In this document: piece by piece, positions 57,950 through 64,000 of the stretch | Numbering within the stretch: the stretch's first letter is position 1 | How the letters are laid out: every line of letters starts with the position of its first letter | NCBI RefSeq assembly: GCF_014191545.1 | Contig: NZ_AP023361.1 | Location: 2,322,501 to 2,386,500, forward strand | Direction: 5' to 3' | DNA length: 64,000 nt | Source of the DNA: Terrihabitans soli | Lineage (GTDB): Bacteria > Pseudomonadota > Alphaproteobacteria > Rhizobiales > Methylopilaceae | Notes under the pieces: generated by a model | The model's input: the letters and a program-made list of their open reading frames with translations, nothing else | The model's database searches: none | Told to the model about the DNA's origin: nothing | Program-made: the position numbers and the translations under genes

Positions 57950-58390
57950 ATGAGCCACACCCATCGTTTCGAGCATGCGGCAAACAAGGTCGCCCATCTT
58001 GCCGGACGGCCGATGACCTTCATCCTCTGTTGCGCCGTGGTGCTCGGCTGGGCCGTCAGCGGACCGATCTTCGGCTTTTCGGATACGTGGCAGCTGATCA
58101 TCAACACAGGAACGACGATCGTCACCTTCCTGATGGTGTTCCTCATCCAGAACACGCAGAACCGCGACGGCGTTGCCATCCAGACCAAGCTCGACGAATT
58201 GATCCGCGCCGGTCAGGGACGCAACCGCTTCGTCGGAATCGAGAGACTGACGGAAGACGAGCTCGAAGAGCTGCGCGACAAATGCGAAAAGCGCGCGCTG
58301 GCGGAATTGAAAAGATCGGAGAAGCGCGTTCGCGATAAAAACAAGAAAACGGCACGAACGACCGCCCGCGCAATCACCGCGCGGAGTTGA
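57950..58390 (+). CDS. Low-affinity iron permease family protein
   Basis: 146 residues with two hydrophobic helices (about 22-40 and 47-63). FLIQNTQNRDGVAIQTKLDELIR is the family signature. Members are named after yeast Fet4, but the bacterial proteins are short and transport is unproven. The C-terminus is basic (KNKKTARTTARAI). Its last 17 bp overlap the convergent thiE. Confidence 0.83.
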   Translation: MSHTHRFEHAANKVAHLAGRPMTFILCCAVVLGWAVSGPIFGFSDTWQLIINTGTTIVTFLMVFLIQNTQNRDGVAIQTKLDELIRAGQGRNRFVGIERLTEDELEELRDKCEKRALAELKRSEKRVRDKNKKTARTTARAITARS

Positions 58391-59015
58391 TCTCTTTCAG
58401 AAGTCCATACGCGGCGGCTTTGGGGTCTGCGGCGCCGCAAATTGCCGACACGACCGCAAGGCCCTGCGCGCCGGCGCGGACGAGCGGCGCGGCATCGCCC
58501 GATGAAAGGCCGCCGATAGCGACGATCGGCAGCGCGGTCAGAGCGCGCACTTTCGCAAAGCCCTCAACGCCGATGGCAGCACCGGCATCGGATTTTGTGC
58601 CCGTCGCCTTGATCGGCCCGACACCGAGATAATCGACGAAAGCGAGATCCTCGCGCGAATGCGCAAACTCTTCGGGATTGCCGACCGAAAGCCCGATCAG
58701 AAAATCATCGCCGAGTTCGCGGCGTGCCTCGATTGCCCGCGCATCGTCCTGTCCGAGATGCACCCCGTCGGCACCCGCTGCGATGGCAACATCGATCCGG
58801 TCGTTGACGATCAAAGGCACGCGATAGGGTTTCAGCATCCCCTTCAGCGCGCGCGTATCCTCGATGAGCTGTTGCGTTTCGGCTTTCGGATCGCGGATCT
58901 GAACGAGCGTTACCCCACCCTCAACAGCGGCGCGGACGCTGGCGACGAGATCCTTGCCCGGAAGGGCGGGACGGCCGGCAACGAGATAGAGCGAAAGATC
59001 GAAATCTGGGCGCAT
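58374..59015 (-). CDS. thiE: Thiamine-phosphate synthase
   Basis: 213 residues, TIM barrel. QIRDPKAETQQLIEDTRAL, GVHLGQDD and VDYLGVGPIKATGTKSDAGAAIGVEGF match ThiE, which joins HMP-diphosphate and HET-phosphate to thiamine phosphate. No other thi gene or TPP riboswitch is seen nearby. Confidence 0.93.
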   Translation of the reverse strand: MRPDFDLSLYLVAGRPALPGKDLVASVRAAVEGGVTLVQIRDPKAETQQLIEDTRALKGMLKPYRVPLIVNDRIDVAIAAGADGVHLGQDDARAIEARRELGDDFLIGLSVGNPEEFAHSREDLAFVDYLGVGPIKATGTKSDAGAAIGVEGFAKVRALTALPIVAIGGLSSGDAAPLVRAGAQGLAVVSAICGAADPKAAAYGLLKEINSAR

Positions 59016-59074
59016 GGCCGCGGACCATAAGAGAGCCCGCCTCGTCCCTGCAACCTCGGTCTCCCGCCCGGGCC

Positions 59075-59099
59075 TGAACTTAACCCGTGCCCGAACGTT
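59075..59099 (+). promoter_or_regulatory. Candidate EcfG-type general stress promoter
   Basis: TGAAC-N16-CGTT, one mismatch from the alphaproteobacterial EcfG consensus GGAAC-N16/17-CGTT, ends 38 bp before the start of the small hydrophilic protein at 59138. Small proteins of this kind are often in the general stress regulon. Confidence 0.5.
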
Positions 59100-59137
59100 T
59101 AAGTCTCGAGAAAAAGGCAGCCTCTGAGGAGCCCATC

Positions 59138-59323
59138 ATGTCGACCCGAACGACGGAAAAGCCCGGCGCGCAGCAGCGCAGCGACGAGAAGAAGAAGGAA
59201 GAAAAGCATCACGAGAAGGCCGTGGAAGACACCTTCCCCGCCAGCGACCCGCCGTCGACGACCCAGCCCGGAGGCGGCATCACCGGGGCGGAAGTGATCC
59301 AGAAGAAAAAACCGCTCAAGTGA
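59138..59323 (+). CDS. Small hydrophilic protein with DTFPASDPPS motif
   Basis: 61 residues from ATG 59138 with GAGGAG 7 nt upstream. A Lys/Glu-rich first half (DEKKKEEKHHEKAVE) leads to DTFPASDPPSTTQPGGG, a motif shared by many short rhizobial proteins of unknown function; likely disordered. Probably stress-induced given the promoter-like site upstream. Confidence 0.78.
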   Translation: MSTRTTEKPGAQQRSDEKKKEEKHHEKAVEDTFPASDPPSTTQPGGGITGAEVIQKKKPLK

Positions 59324-59353
59324 AAACTGGGCAAGTGATGCTAAAACGGCCTC

Positions 59354-59833
59354 ATGTTCGAGGCCGCGCCCCATCCTGACTCTTTGAAACTTGCGATTGC
59401 CGGCCTCGCTATTGTGGCGGGGCTCGCTTTCATCGCGGTCAATTTCAGGCGGCGCAGCCTTGCCCGTAGAGCCGCGTCCTGGCCGGCCGTTGCGGGCACA
59501 ATTACTCAATCGCGGACCGCCCGCCGCTGGGGCCTCGGCAACGGCATCTGGATCGCCGGGCTCTGGTATGTCCCGGATATCGTCTACCGCTATGAAGTGG
59601 ATGGCCGGACCTATACGGGGCGGAAGATCACCCTGGCCGATACCGGCTATCCGAAATTGCGCGCGGCGCGCGAGATCATCGACCGCTATCCGGAGGGCAC
59701 CGCTGTTTCCGTGTTCTACGATCCGGCAAAACCAAAGCGCGCCTTTCTCGAACCGCAAAGAGAGGAGCGCCGCACGCTCGGCATCGCTGTGCTGCTCCTT
59801 GCCATTGCCGGGGCAGCCCTGCTTGCCGGATGA
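59354..59833 (+). CDS. DUF3592 domain-containing membrane protein
   Basis: 159 residues. One hydrophobic helix near the N-terminus (about 12-29) and one at the C-terminus (about 141-158) flank a beta-rich region with WPAVAGTITQS and the segment TAVSVFYDPAKPKRAFLEP, the DUF3592 pattern. Function unknown. Confidence 0.82.
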   Translation: MFEAAPHPDSLKLAIAGLAIVAGLAFIAVNFRRRSLARRAASWPAVAGTITQSRTARRWGLGNGIWIAGLWYVPDIVYRYEVDGRTYTGRKITLADTGYPKLRAAREIIDRYPEGTAVSVFYDPAKPKRAFLEPQREERRTLGIAVLLLAIAGAALLAG

Positions 59834-59885
59834 GTGGCGGTGGCGGTTTGCGGTGCTAAGCTCCCTCCTCACGATTCGCTGTTCC

Positions 59886-61403
59886 ATGCATCGCATCCTC
59901 ATCCCTCTCGCCGCATTTGTTCTCGCATCGCCCGCGCTCGCGCTCGCGCAGGACAAGCCGACGGCTGAAAACATCATGGCGATCCAGGATGCGCTGGTGT
60001 GGACCGGCGATTATCAGGGCCCGCTCGACGGCGGCCTTGGCGCATCGACGCTCACCGCCCTGAAGGCATTCCAGGCGCGCGAAAATTCTCCCGGCAAGGG
60101 ACGCATTCTGTCCGCCGATGTGAAGAAGCTTGCCGAACTTTCCGGCGCCGCCAAAAAGGAGGCCGGCTGGAGCCTGGCCATCGACGGCAAAAACAATGTG
60201 GTTCTTTGGCTGCCGCGTGCGCTGCTGACGGCGGAAAGCGATGCCTCGGGCGGGCGCGGCTTTGCGAGCGGTGACGGAAAGATCGCGCTGTCCGTCTTTA
60301 CATCGCCCGACGCGCTCAATGCACTTCACGCCAAGGCCAAGACCGGCGAGCGCATTGTCGATGAAGCGCTCGACAAGCAGCGCTCCATCGTTATCGGCGC
60401 CGAGCGCGACAAGGAATTTTTCGGGTTCGCGACGCTTGCGAAATCCGGCACCAAAGGTTTCCGGCTCGCTTATCCCGCATCCGAGGCGCCGCGGCTGCGG
60501 CCGATGGCCTATGCGATCGCCAACGGCTTTGTCGCCGATCCCGGCGCGCCGATCGCCAAGAAGACGGTGCGGAATGTGCCGAGTTTCATCGGCGCCTTCC
60601 GCTTCGACGCGACGGAACGGCCTTATGCGTATGGGTCGATCGATGTCGAAGAACGCACGGTGACGATTGCCGGGCCCGATTTCGTCGCAAACCTCACAGC
60701 CGGCGATCCGCCGCCGCCGCCCGACGCCAAACCGCAAAAGAGAAAGCGGCGGCCGGAGCGCGACGAGCCTTTCGTGCCGCAGCTGACGATCTATTCCGAA
60801 GGCAAGCATCTGTTCGAGGTGTCCGATCCCGCCTGGCTGACGCATTTCTCCGACATCCGCATTGTCGAACTCGACAAGGGCAATGCATCGCCGGAAGTCA
60901 TGCTGACCTCGTTTACCGACGGCGCGCATTGCTGCACGCTTCTGACGATCTTCAGCGCACAGAGCGACGGTTCGTGGACGCGGATCGACGGCGGCTCGTT
61001 CGACGGCTCACCGGATTTCCCGCAGGATCTGAACGGCGACGGCGTTTTCGAACTCGTCAATACGGACAACGCGTTTCTCACCGCCTTCGGCTGCTACGAA
61101 TGCTCCTATGCGCCCGATGAAATCCGCCGCCTCGACGGCAACAGGCTTGTCGATGTTTCGGCCGATGCGGCATTCCAGAACCGCCATCGCGCAAAGCTCG
61201 GCGAGATGTGGAACCGCGGCTGGGAAGACGGCGCGATCGGCAGCGAAGGCTTCCTTGCCGGTTTTGTCGCGACCGCGCAGCGGACGGGGGACGGCGATGC
61301 GGCCTGGGCGTTTGTCGACGCCAATCATGTGCCGCCGAAAAAAGCGACGGAGGCTCCGTTCGCCGAGCGCCTCAAAGTGTTTCTGAGCGGCCGCAATTAT
61401 TGA
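59886..61403 (+). CDS. Secreted protein with N-terminal peptidoglycan-binding domain
   Basis: 505 residues from ATG 59886; the longer frame from 59391 lies over the DUF3592 gene. A signal peptide (about 1-21, ALAQ) is followed by a peptidoglycan-binding-like repeat (IMAIQDALVWTGDYQGPLDGGLGASTLTALKAFQ in shortened view, about 26-65). The rest is not recognised. A Pro/Lys/Arg-rich linker (PPPPPDAKPQKRKRRPERD) precedes a C-terminal half with several Cys (GAHCCTLLTIF, FGCYECSYAPDE) and an EF-hand-like DLNGDGVFEL. Confidence 0.75.
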   Translation: MHRILIPLAAFVLASPALALAQDKPTAENIMAIQDALVWTGDYQGPLDGGLGASTLTALKAFQARENSPGKGRILSADVKKLAELSGAAKKEAGWSLAIDGKNNVVLWLPRALLTAESDASGGRGFASGDGKIALSVFTSPDALNALHAKAKTGERIVDEALDKQRSIVIGAERDKEFFGFATLAKSGTKGFRLAYPASEAPRLRPMAYAIANGFVADPGAPIAKKTVRNVPSFIGAFRFDATERPYAYGSIDVEERTVTIAGPDFVANLTAGDPPPPPDAKPQKRKRRPERDEPFVPQLTIYSEGKHLFEVSDPAWLTHFSDIRIVELDKGNASPEVMLTSFTDGAHCCTLLTIFSAQSDGSWTRIDGGSFDGSPDFPQDLNGDGVFELVNTDNAFLTAFGCYECSYAPDEIRRLDGNRLVDVSADAAFQNRHRAKLGEMWNRGWEDGAIGSEGFLAGFVATAQRTGDGDAAWAFVDANHVPPKKATEAPFAERLKVFLSGRNY

Positions 61404-61459
61404 ACCGCGGCAGCGAAGTTCAACACCAACAGAAACAGTTATGCGCGGCGCACAAACGA

Positions 61460-61484
61460 TTGAGCCCCGCGAAGCGGGGCTCAA
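61460..61484. terminator. Hairpin between the 505-residue protein gene and a small convergent gene
   Basis: TTGAGCCCCGC and GCGGGGCTCAA pair perfectly around GAA. T-tails are poor on both strands, so it is a probable but weak terminator serving both convergent genes. Confidence 0.55.
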
Positions 61485-61503
61485 AAGACGAAAATCGTGA
61501 AAC

Positions 61504-61653
61504 TTATTTCGCGGGCGCGGGCGGAACGGTCGTTGTCTGATCCGCCTTCTCGATGACGGTGTCGCTCTCATTGGCGGTGCCGTCATAGAACATGAAGCCG
61601 GCAATGCCGACGATCACGGCGAGCACGATTACAGCCAGAATGGTCCGGTTCAT
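61504..61653 (-). CDS. Small single-pass membrane protein
   Basis: 49 residues from ATG 61653 with GGGGAA about 6 nt upstream. One hydrophobic helix (residues 4-22) is followed by a hydrophilic tail ending VPPAPAK. Not a recognised family. The open frame upstream to 61740 is not needed. Confidence 0.6.
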   Translation of the reverse strand: MNRTILAVIVLAVIVGIAGFMFYDGTANESDTVIEKADQTTTVPPAPAK

Positions 61654-61685
61654 GCGTTTCCCCTTTGTAGAACCTGCACGGGAAA

Positions 61686-61711
61686 AATGCAGCCGGGTGG
61701 TGAAAGGTTCC
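61686..61711 (-). promoter_or_regulatory. Possible EcfG-type promoter of the small membrane protein gene
   Basis: On the minus strand GGAAC-N17-CATT, with an exact -35 and one mismatch in the -10 (CGTT expected), 33 bp upstream of ATG 61653. Plausible but weak. Confidence 0.3.
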
Positions 61712-61831
61712 CGGGACGTCCCACGGATGACGGGCGGCAATGAAGCGAAGCGGTTCCTTGGTTAGCACCGCTAATCCGGTTGTGCTTGAGGCATTCTCAG
61801 CCGGTGTTTACGGTGCGTACGGGGGGGACGG

Positions 61832-62443
61832 ATGGACCAGCTGCACCAAGAGCCGGAGACGAGCGAAGCTCTGGCCGATGAAGTCCGGAACTATTGGAAC
61901 CATCGGAAAAACTTTCGCTATCTCCACTATGTCGTCGGGCTGGTCAGAGCGCTTGAGCCGGCAGCGACCAGCGCAATCGATGTCGGGGCACGCGGCACGC
62001 CGATCATCGAGGCTTTCCCGTGGATGGCGAAGCGCCTGACACTCGATATTCAGGCACCCTACTCCTCCCCGAACGTCGAGGGGATCAAGGCAGATTTTTT
62101 CGACTACCGGACGCGGGAAAAATTCGATCTTGCGCTGTGTTTGCAGGTGCTTGAGCACATTCCCGACGCCGAACGCTTCGCGCAGAAGCTATTTTCGATC
62201 GCTGACCGGGTTGTGATCTCGGTGCCTTACAAATGGAGCCCCACCGCCTGCAAACATCACGTCCACGATCCCGTCGATTTTGACAAACTCCGTCTATGGA
62301 CCAGGCGTCAGCCGCTTGCGGCTGTCGTGATCGGGGAGCGAGACGGCGCGAAAAGAGCCGTGGCTTATTACCGGGCATCGCCTCTCAGTCCGCCCGAGCG
62401 CGGACGACTGGAAGCTCTCACAGCGCGGATAGGCAAAATCTAG
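61832..62443 (+). CDS. Class I SAM-dependent methyltransferase-like protein
   Basis: 203 residues, start preceded by a G-rich ribosome-binding site. AIDVGARGTPIIEAF would be the SAM-binding loop (slightly atypical) and FDLALCLQVLEHIPDAERFAQKL is the usual motif after it. No membrane segment. Substrate unknown. It is the last chromosomal gene before the tRNA-His fragment; acquisition by transfer is possible but not shown. Confidence 0.75.
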   Translation: MDQLHQEPETSEALADEVRNYWNHRKNFRYLHYVVGLVRALEPAATSAIDVGARGTPIIEAFPWMAKRLTLDIQAPYSSPNVEGIKADFFDYRTREKFDLALCLQVLEHIPDAERFAQKLFSIADRVVISVPYKWSPTACKHHVHDPVDFDKLRLWTRRQPLAAVVIGERDGAKRAVAYYRASPLSPPERGRLEALTARIGKI

Positions 62444-62510
62444 CCCCTGCCGCGAAGAGCAGCGAGGTCCGCAAACCGGTTCCTCGCAGAGATCCGAAAC
62501 GGAGAAAGAA

Positions 62511-62558
62511 TGGTACAGCCACCCCGGCTCGAACGGGGGACCCCCAGATCCACAATCT
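62511..62558 (-). pseudogene. 3' fragment of a tRNA-His (GTG) gene; candidate attachment site
   Basis: Read on the minus strand: three anticodon-stem bases AGA, anticodon loop TTGTGGA (anticodon GTG), stem TCTGG, variable loop GGGTC, T-arm CCCCG-TTCGAGC-CGGGG, 3' acceptor strand TGGCTGT, A73 and CCA. The partner acceptor strand (ACAGCCA) and any D-arm are absent upstream, so the gene is truncated in the anticodon stem. A73 fits the unusual tRNA-His of many alphaproteobacteria. Such 48-nt remnants mark one end of elements that integrate into tRNA genes. Confidence 0.75.
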
Positions 62559-62651
62559 TGGTAGTCCGAAGCAGCGCAAGAAGCCAACCCCTTGAAATAT
62601 CTACAACTTCCTCAGCGTGCGTCCTCGACTTGAGATGCAGCAAGTGCAGTT

Positions 62652-62676
62652 GAGTGTGCTTAACGCGAGCACACTC
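62652..62676. promoter_or_regulatory. 9-bp inverted repeat upstream of the two-HTH regulator
   Basis: GAGTGTGCT and AGCACACTC are perfect inverted arms around TAACGCG, ending 29 bp before the regulator's ATG. A typical position for an autoregulatory operator of a phage- or element-borne repressor. Confidence 0.5.
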
Positions 62677-62705
62677 GGGGGCACACAACGGGCTGAGAGA
62701 GAAGC

Positions 62706-63146
62706 ATGAGTAGCTGGCACGACGAAGCGAAGGCGATGTTCATCAAAAACGCCTCATACGAGGAAATTGGCAGCAAGTTCGGTCGTCATTCGTCGACGAT
62801 CTACAAGCTCTCGAAAGAGCAGAATTGGGTCAGGCCGACGAAGGCCCGAACCGGAGGCCGGAAGTCTTTCGCGGACTCCGAAGTCCTCTCTACCGTCCAC
62901 CGCTCGGTCGGCATCCGTCTCGGAATGCATCGAGTGATGGAACAGGAAAACTTCTCGCAGATGGGCGATCGGCTGGGCTGCAGCCGGCTTGCCGCGAGCA
63001 ATATGGAAAAGGGGTTCTACGACTTTTCCCTCACCGAGCTGAACAAGATCGCCGACCTTCTCGGCACCGACCTCATCGAGCTGCTTACTCCGCTCCATAG
63101 CGGCGGTGTCAGCTCACCTCCGCGAGCAGCCCGCCCCTCCGTCTGA
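62706..63146 (+). CDS. Regulator with two helix-turn-helix segments (second XRE-like)
   Basis: 146 residues. Residues about 5-41 (SYEEIGSKFGRHSSTIYKL) form a homeodomain-like HTH of the kind seen in GcrA or terminase small-subunit N-termini. After a basic linker (TKARTGGRK), residues 67-127 look like an XRE domain (QMGDRLGCSRLAASNMEKG, then ELNKIADLLGTDLIELL). It could repress or activate the following genes via the inverted repeat upstream. First gene inside the probable element. I know no named family with this pair. Confidence 0.72.
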   Translation: MSSWHDEAKAMFIKNASYEEIGSKFGRHSSTIYKLSKEQNWVRPTKARTGGRKSFADSEVLSTVHRSVGIRLGMHRVMEQENFSQMGDRLGCSRLAASNMEKGFYDFSLTELNKIADLLGTDLIELLTPLHSGGVSSPPRAARPSV

Positions 63147-63162
63147 AGGAGCACCTCGCCCC

Positions 63163-63354
63163 GTGATTGACAGAACTCTCCTCCCCTTCTGGGAGGCGAC
63201 GAGTTTCTACCGAAGGGCAGCGCCTGAGAAAAAAGCTCAGGCGCTGCACGGGTACGTGATGCTGAAAGCGAAGAGTATTTCCGAGGCCAAAACAAAGGCC
63301 AAGCTCGACAACTTCATCGTCCAAGAACAACGAAAACTGAAAAAGGTCTCATGA
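63163..63354 (+). CDS. Small basic protein of unknown function
   Basis: 63 residues from GTG 63163, chosen because AAGGAG lies about 10 nt upstream; the frame opens earlier at 63106 inside the regulator gene. N-terminal LLPFWEATSFYRRAAPEKKAQAL, then a Lys-rich helical end (SEAKTKAKLDNFIVQEQRKLKKVS). Its stop overlaps the next ATG (ATGA), so they are translated together. Confidence 0.65.
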   Translation: MIDRTLLPFWEATSFYRRAAPEKKAQALHGYVMLKAKSISEAKTKAKLDNFIVQEQRKLKKVS

Positions 63355-63977
63355 TCGTCTCTCACTACGGGCTCCACTGGGGCTCTGGTGACATCGCTTT
63401 CCTGCTTCAGCAGGACAAAGCCCAGACAATCCTTCCGGTCGAAGTCGACTGCCCCTTTAGGGTCGTGCCCGCCAAGCGGTTTATCCGGTGCAACCATCGC
63501 ATCGATCTAAGTACCCCCGACCCCGATCCCTTCCACCTCCAAACCTTCGACCGCATACGAACCGACCCGTTGGTCCAGGCCATGCTGCCGACGCCGAACC
63601 CCGGCTCGGCAGTCTTGGTCCATGAAAACCAGAAACGGGCGCTGGTGGCGCTGTCCCGGCTTTCGAGCCCTATCCACCCGATCGTCCAACCCTTCTGGAC
63701 GACGGACCCCAACCGCATCGCTGACGAACTTCTGATCACGAACGTCCAGCCTTTGGTGCTGACGGACGCAAAGACGTCAGACCAAACGGCTCTGAACCGT
63801 ATCGCCCAACTCGTGCCGACCGCCCAGCGGCGGCTCGTGATTTCCTCGGGCGACTTCCTAATCGGCCGGCCGGAAATACCGACGGTCCAATCCTCCATCC
63901 AGCTTGACGACCTGCTCGCCCTTCCATTGGAGGCGATCGGCGCCTGGGTGCTTCGCCAACACATGAGGCATCGATGA
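63351..63977 (+). CDS. Unrecognised 208-residue protein of the element
   Basis: 208 residues, no membrane helix or signal peptide. Begins MIVSHYGLHWGSGDIAFLLQ; the middle is Pro- and Asp-rich (LSTPDPDPFHL, MLPTPNPGSAVLVHE); the end is IGAWVLRQHMRHR. I recognise no motif. ATGA overlaps at both ends tie it to the genes before and after, which suggests the three products act together. Confidence 0.65.
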   Translation: MIVSHYGLHWGSGDIAFLLQQDKAQTILPVEVDCPFRVVPAKRFIRCNHRIDLSTPDPDPFHLQTFDRIRTDPLVQAMLPTPNPGSAVLVHENQKRALVALSRLSSPIHPIVQPFWTTDPNRIADELLITNVQPLVLTDAKTSDQTALNRIAQLVPTAQRRLVISSGDFLIGRPEIPTVQSSIQLDDLLALPLEAIGAWVLRQHMRHR

Positions 63978-64000
63978 GTGAAACACAGAAACTCTGGGCC
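63974..64000 (+). CDS. Start of a further coupled gene (runs off the window)
   Basis: Only MSETQKLWA is visible, starting at the ATG that overlaps the preceding stop (ATGA). Nothing can be said of its function. Confidence 0.5.

Larger units (their letters stand above)
62559..64000. mobile_element. Left end of a probable integrative element (continues beyond the window)
   Basis: The tRNA-His fragment's CCA end faces left, so the native chromosome lies left and foreign DNA right. To the right are a two-HTH regulator and unrecognised tightly coupled genes, in contrast to the housekeeping genes before. No integrase is visible; it would be expected at the other end beside an intact tRNA-His gene. 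Confidence 0.5.

Noticed and set aside
62511-62595. A complete tRNA gene
   Set aside because: The 5' acceptor strand ACAGCCA and the D-arm are missing upstream; only the 3' part pairs correctly.

Overview
The window is a 64 kb chromosomal segment of a GC-rich alphaproteobacterium, most likely in the Hyphomicrobiales (Rhizobiales); genus and family cannot be fixed from sequence alone. The evidence is the gene set (IalB, DUF2093, DUF1328, DUF1127, a possible DUF6101 member, an NdvA-like ABC exporter, a paired M16 peptidase, CheY beside CheZ), dispersed palindromic repeats of a kind I associate with Rhizobiales, and EcfG-like promoter motifs. Gene density is high, with many ATGA or TAATG stop/start overlaps. 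I see no rRNA, CRISPR array or insertion sequence.

Layout. 1-6.6 kb: end of cytochrome oxidase coxB, ialB, rsmD, rluB, tadA, a phosphotransferase and mutL. 6.8-16.5 kb: a small unknown gene, pgi, an M16 peptidase pair, a secreted unknown, then lspA-ileS-ribF. 16.7-18.1 kb: cheY, cheZ and a DUF2093 gene. 18.1-21.9 kb: lpxK-waaA-DUF374 acyltransferase-inositol-phosphatase-like gene, a lipid A/Kdo cluster. 22-30 kb: a DUF6101-like gene, ubiA, a murein transglycosylase, rsmE, an L,D-transpeptidase, gshA, a DMT exporter, a LysR regulator and a DUF1127 gene. 30-40 kb: a CPA2 antiporter, purD, xseA, a HAD hydrolase, a degenerate EAL protein divergent from a sigma-54-type activator, and an MFS transporter. 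40-45 kb: hisS, a PAP2 phosphatase, a small gene, then hisZ-hisG, where HisZ carries an extra N-terminal XRE-type DNA-binding domain. 45-62.4 kb: dienelactone hydrolase, small stress-type proteins, an atypical SDR, groES-groEL behind a CIRCE element, an NdvA-like exporter, argB, yihA, a second CheZ-like gene, a second L,D-transpeptidase, thiE and assorted unknowns.

The last 1.5 kb is different. At 62511-62558 (minus strand) lies a 48-nt 3' fragment of a tRNA-His (GTG) gene, from anticodon stem to CCA, with no 5' half. This is what the far end of an element integrated into a tRNA gene looks like, and its orientation places the element to the right. There follow a two-HTH regulator behind a 9-bp inverted repeat, and then unrecognised genes joined by ATGA overlaps that run off the window.

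The observations most worth following are the XRE-HisZ fusion with a palindrome just upstream of its start (a possible self-regulating histidine operon), and the tRNA-His remnant with its unknown coupled operon. Smaller points are proteins with altered catalytic residues (phosphotransferase, EAL, receiver domain, SDR) and two CheZ paralogues without a CheA in view.
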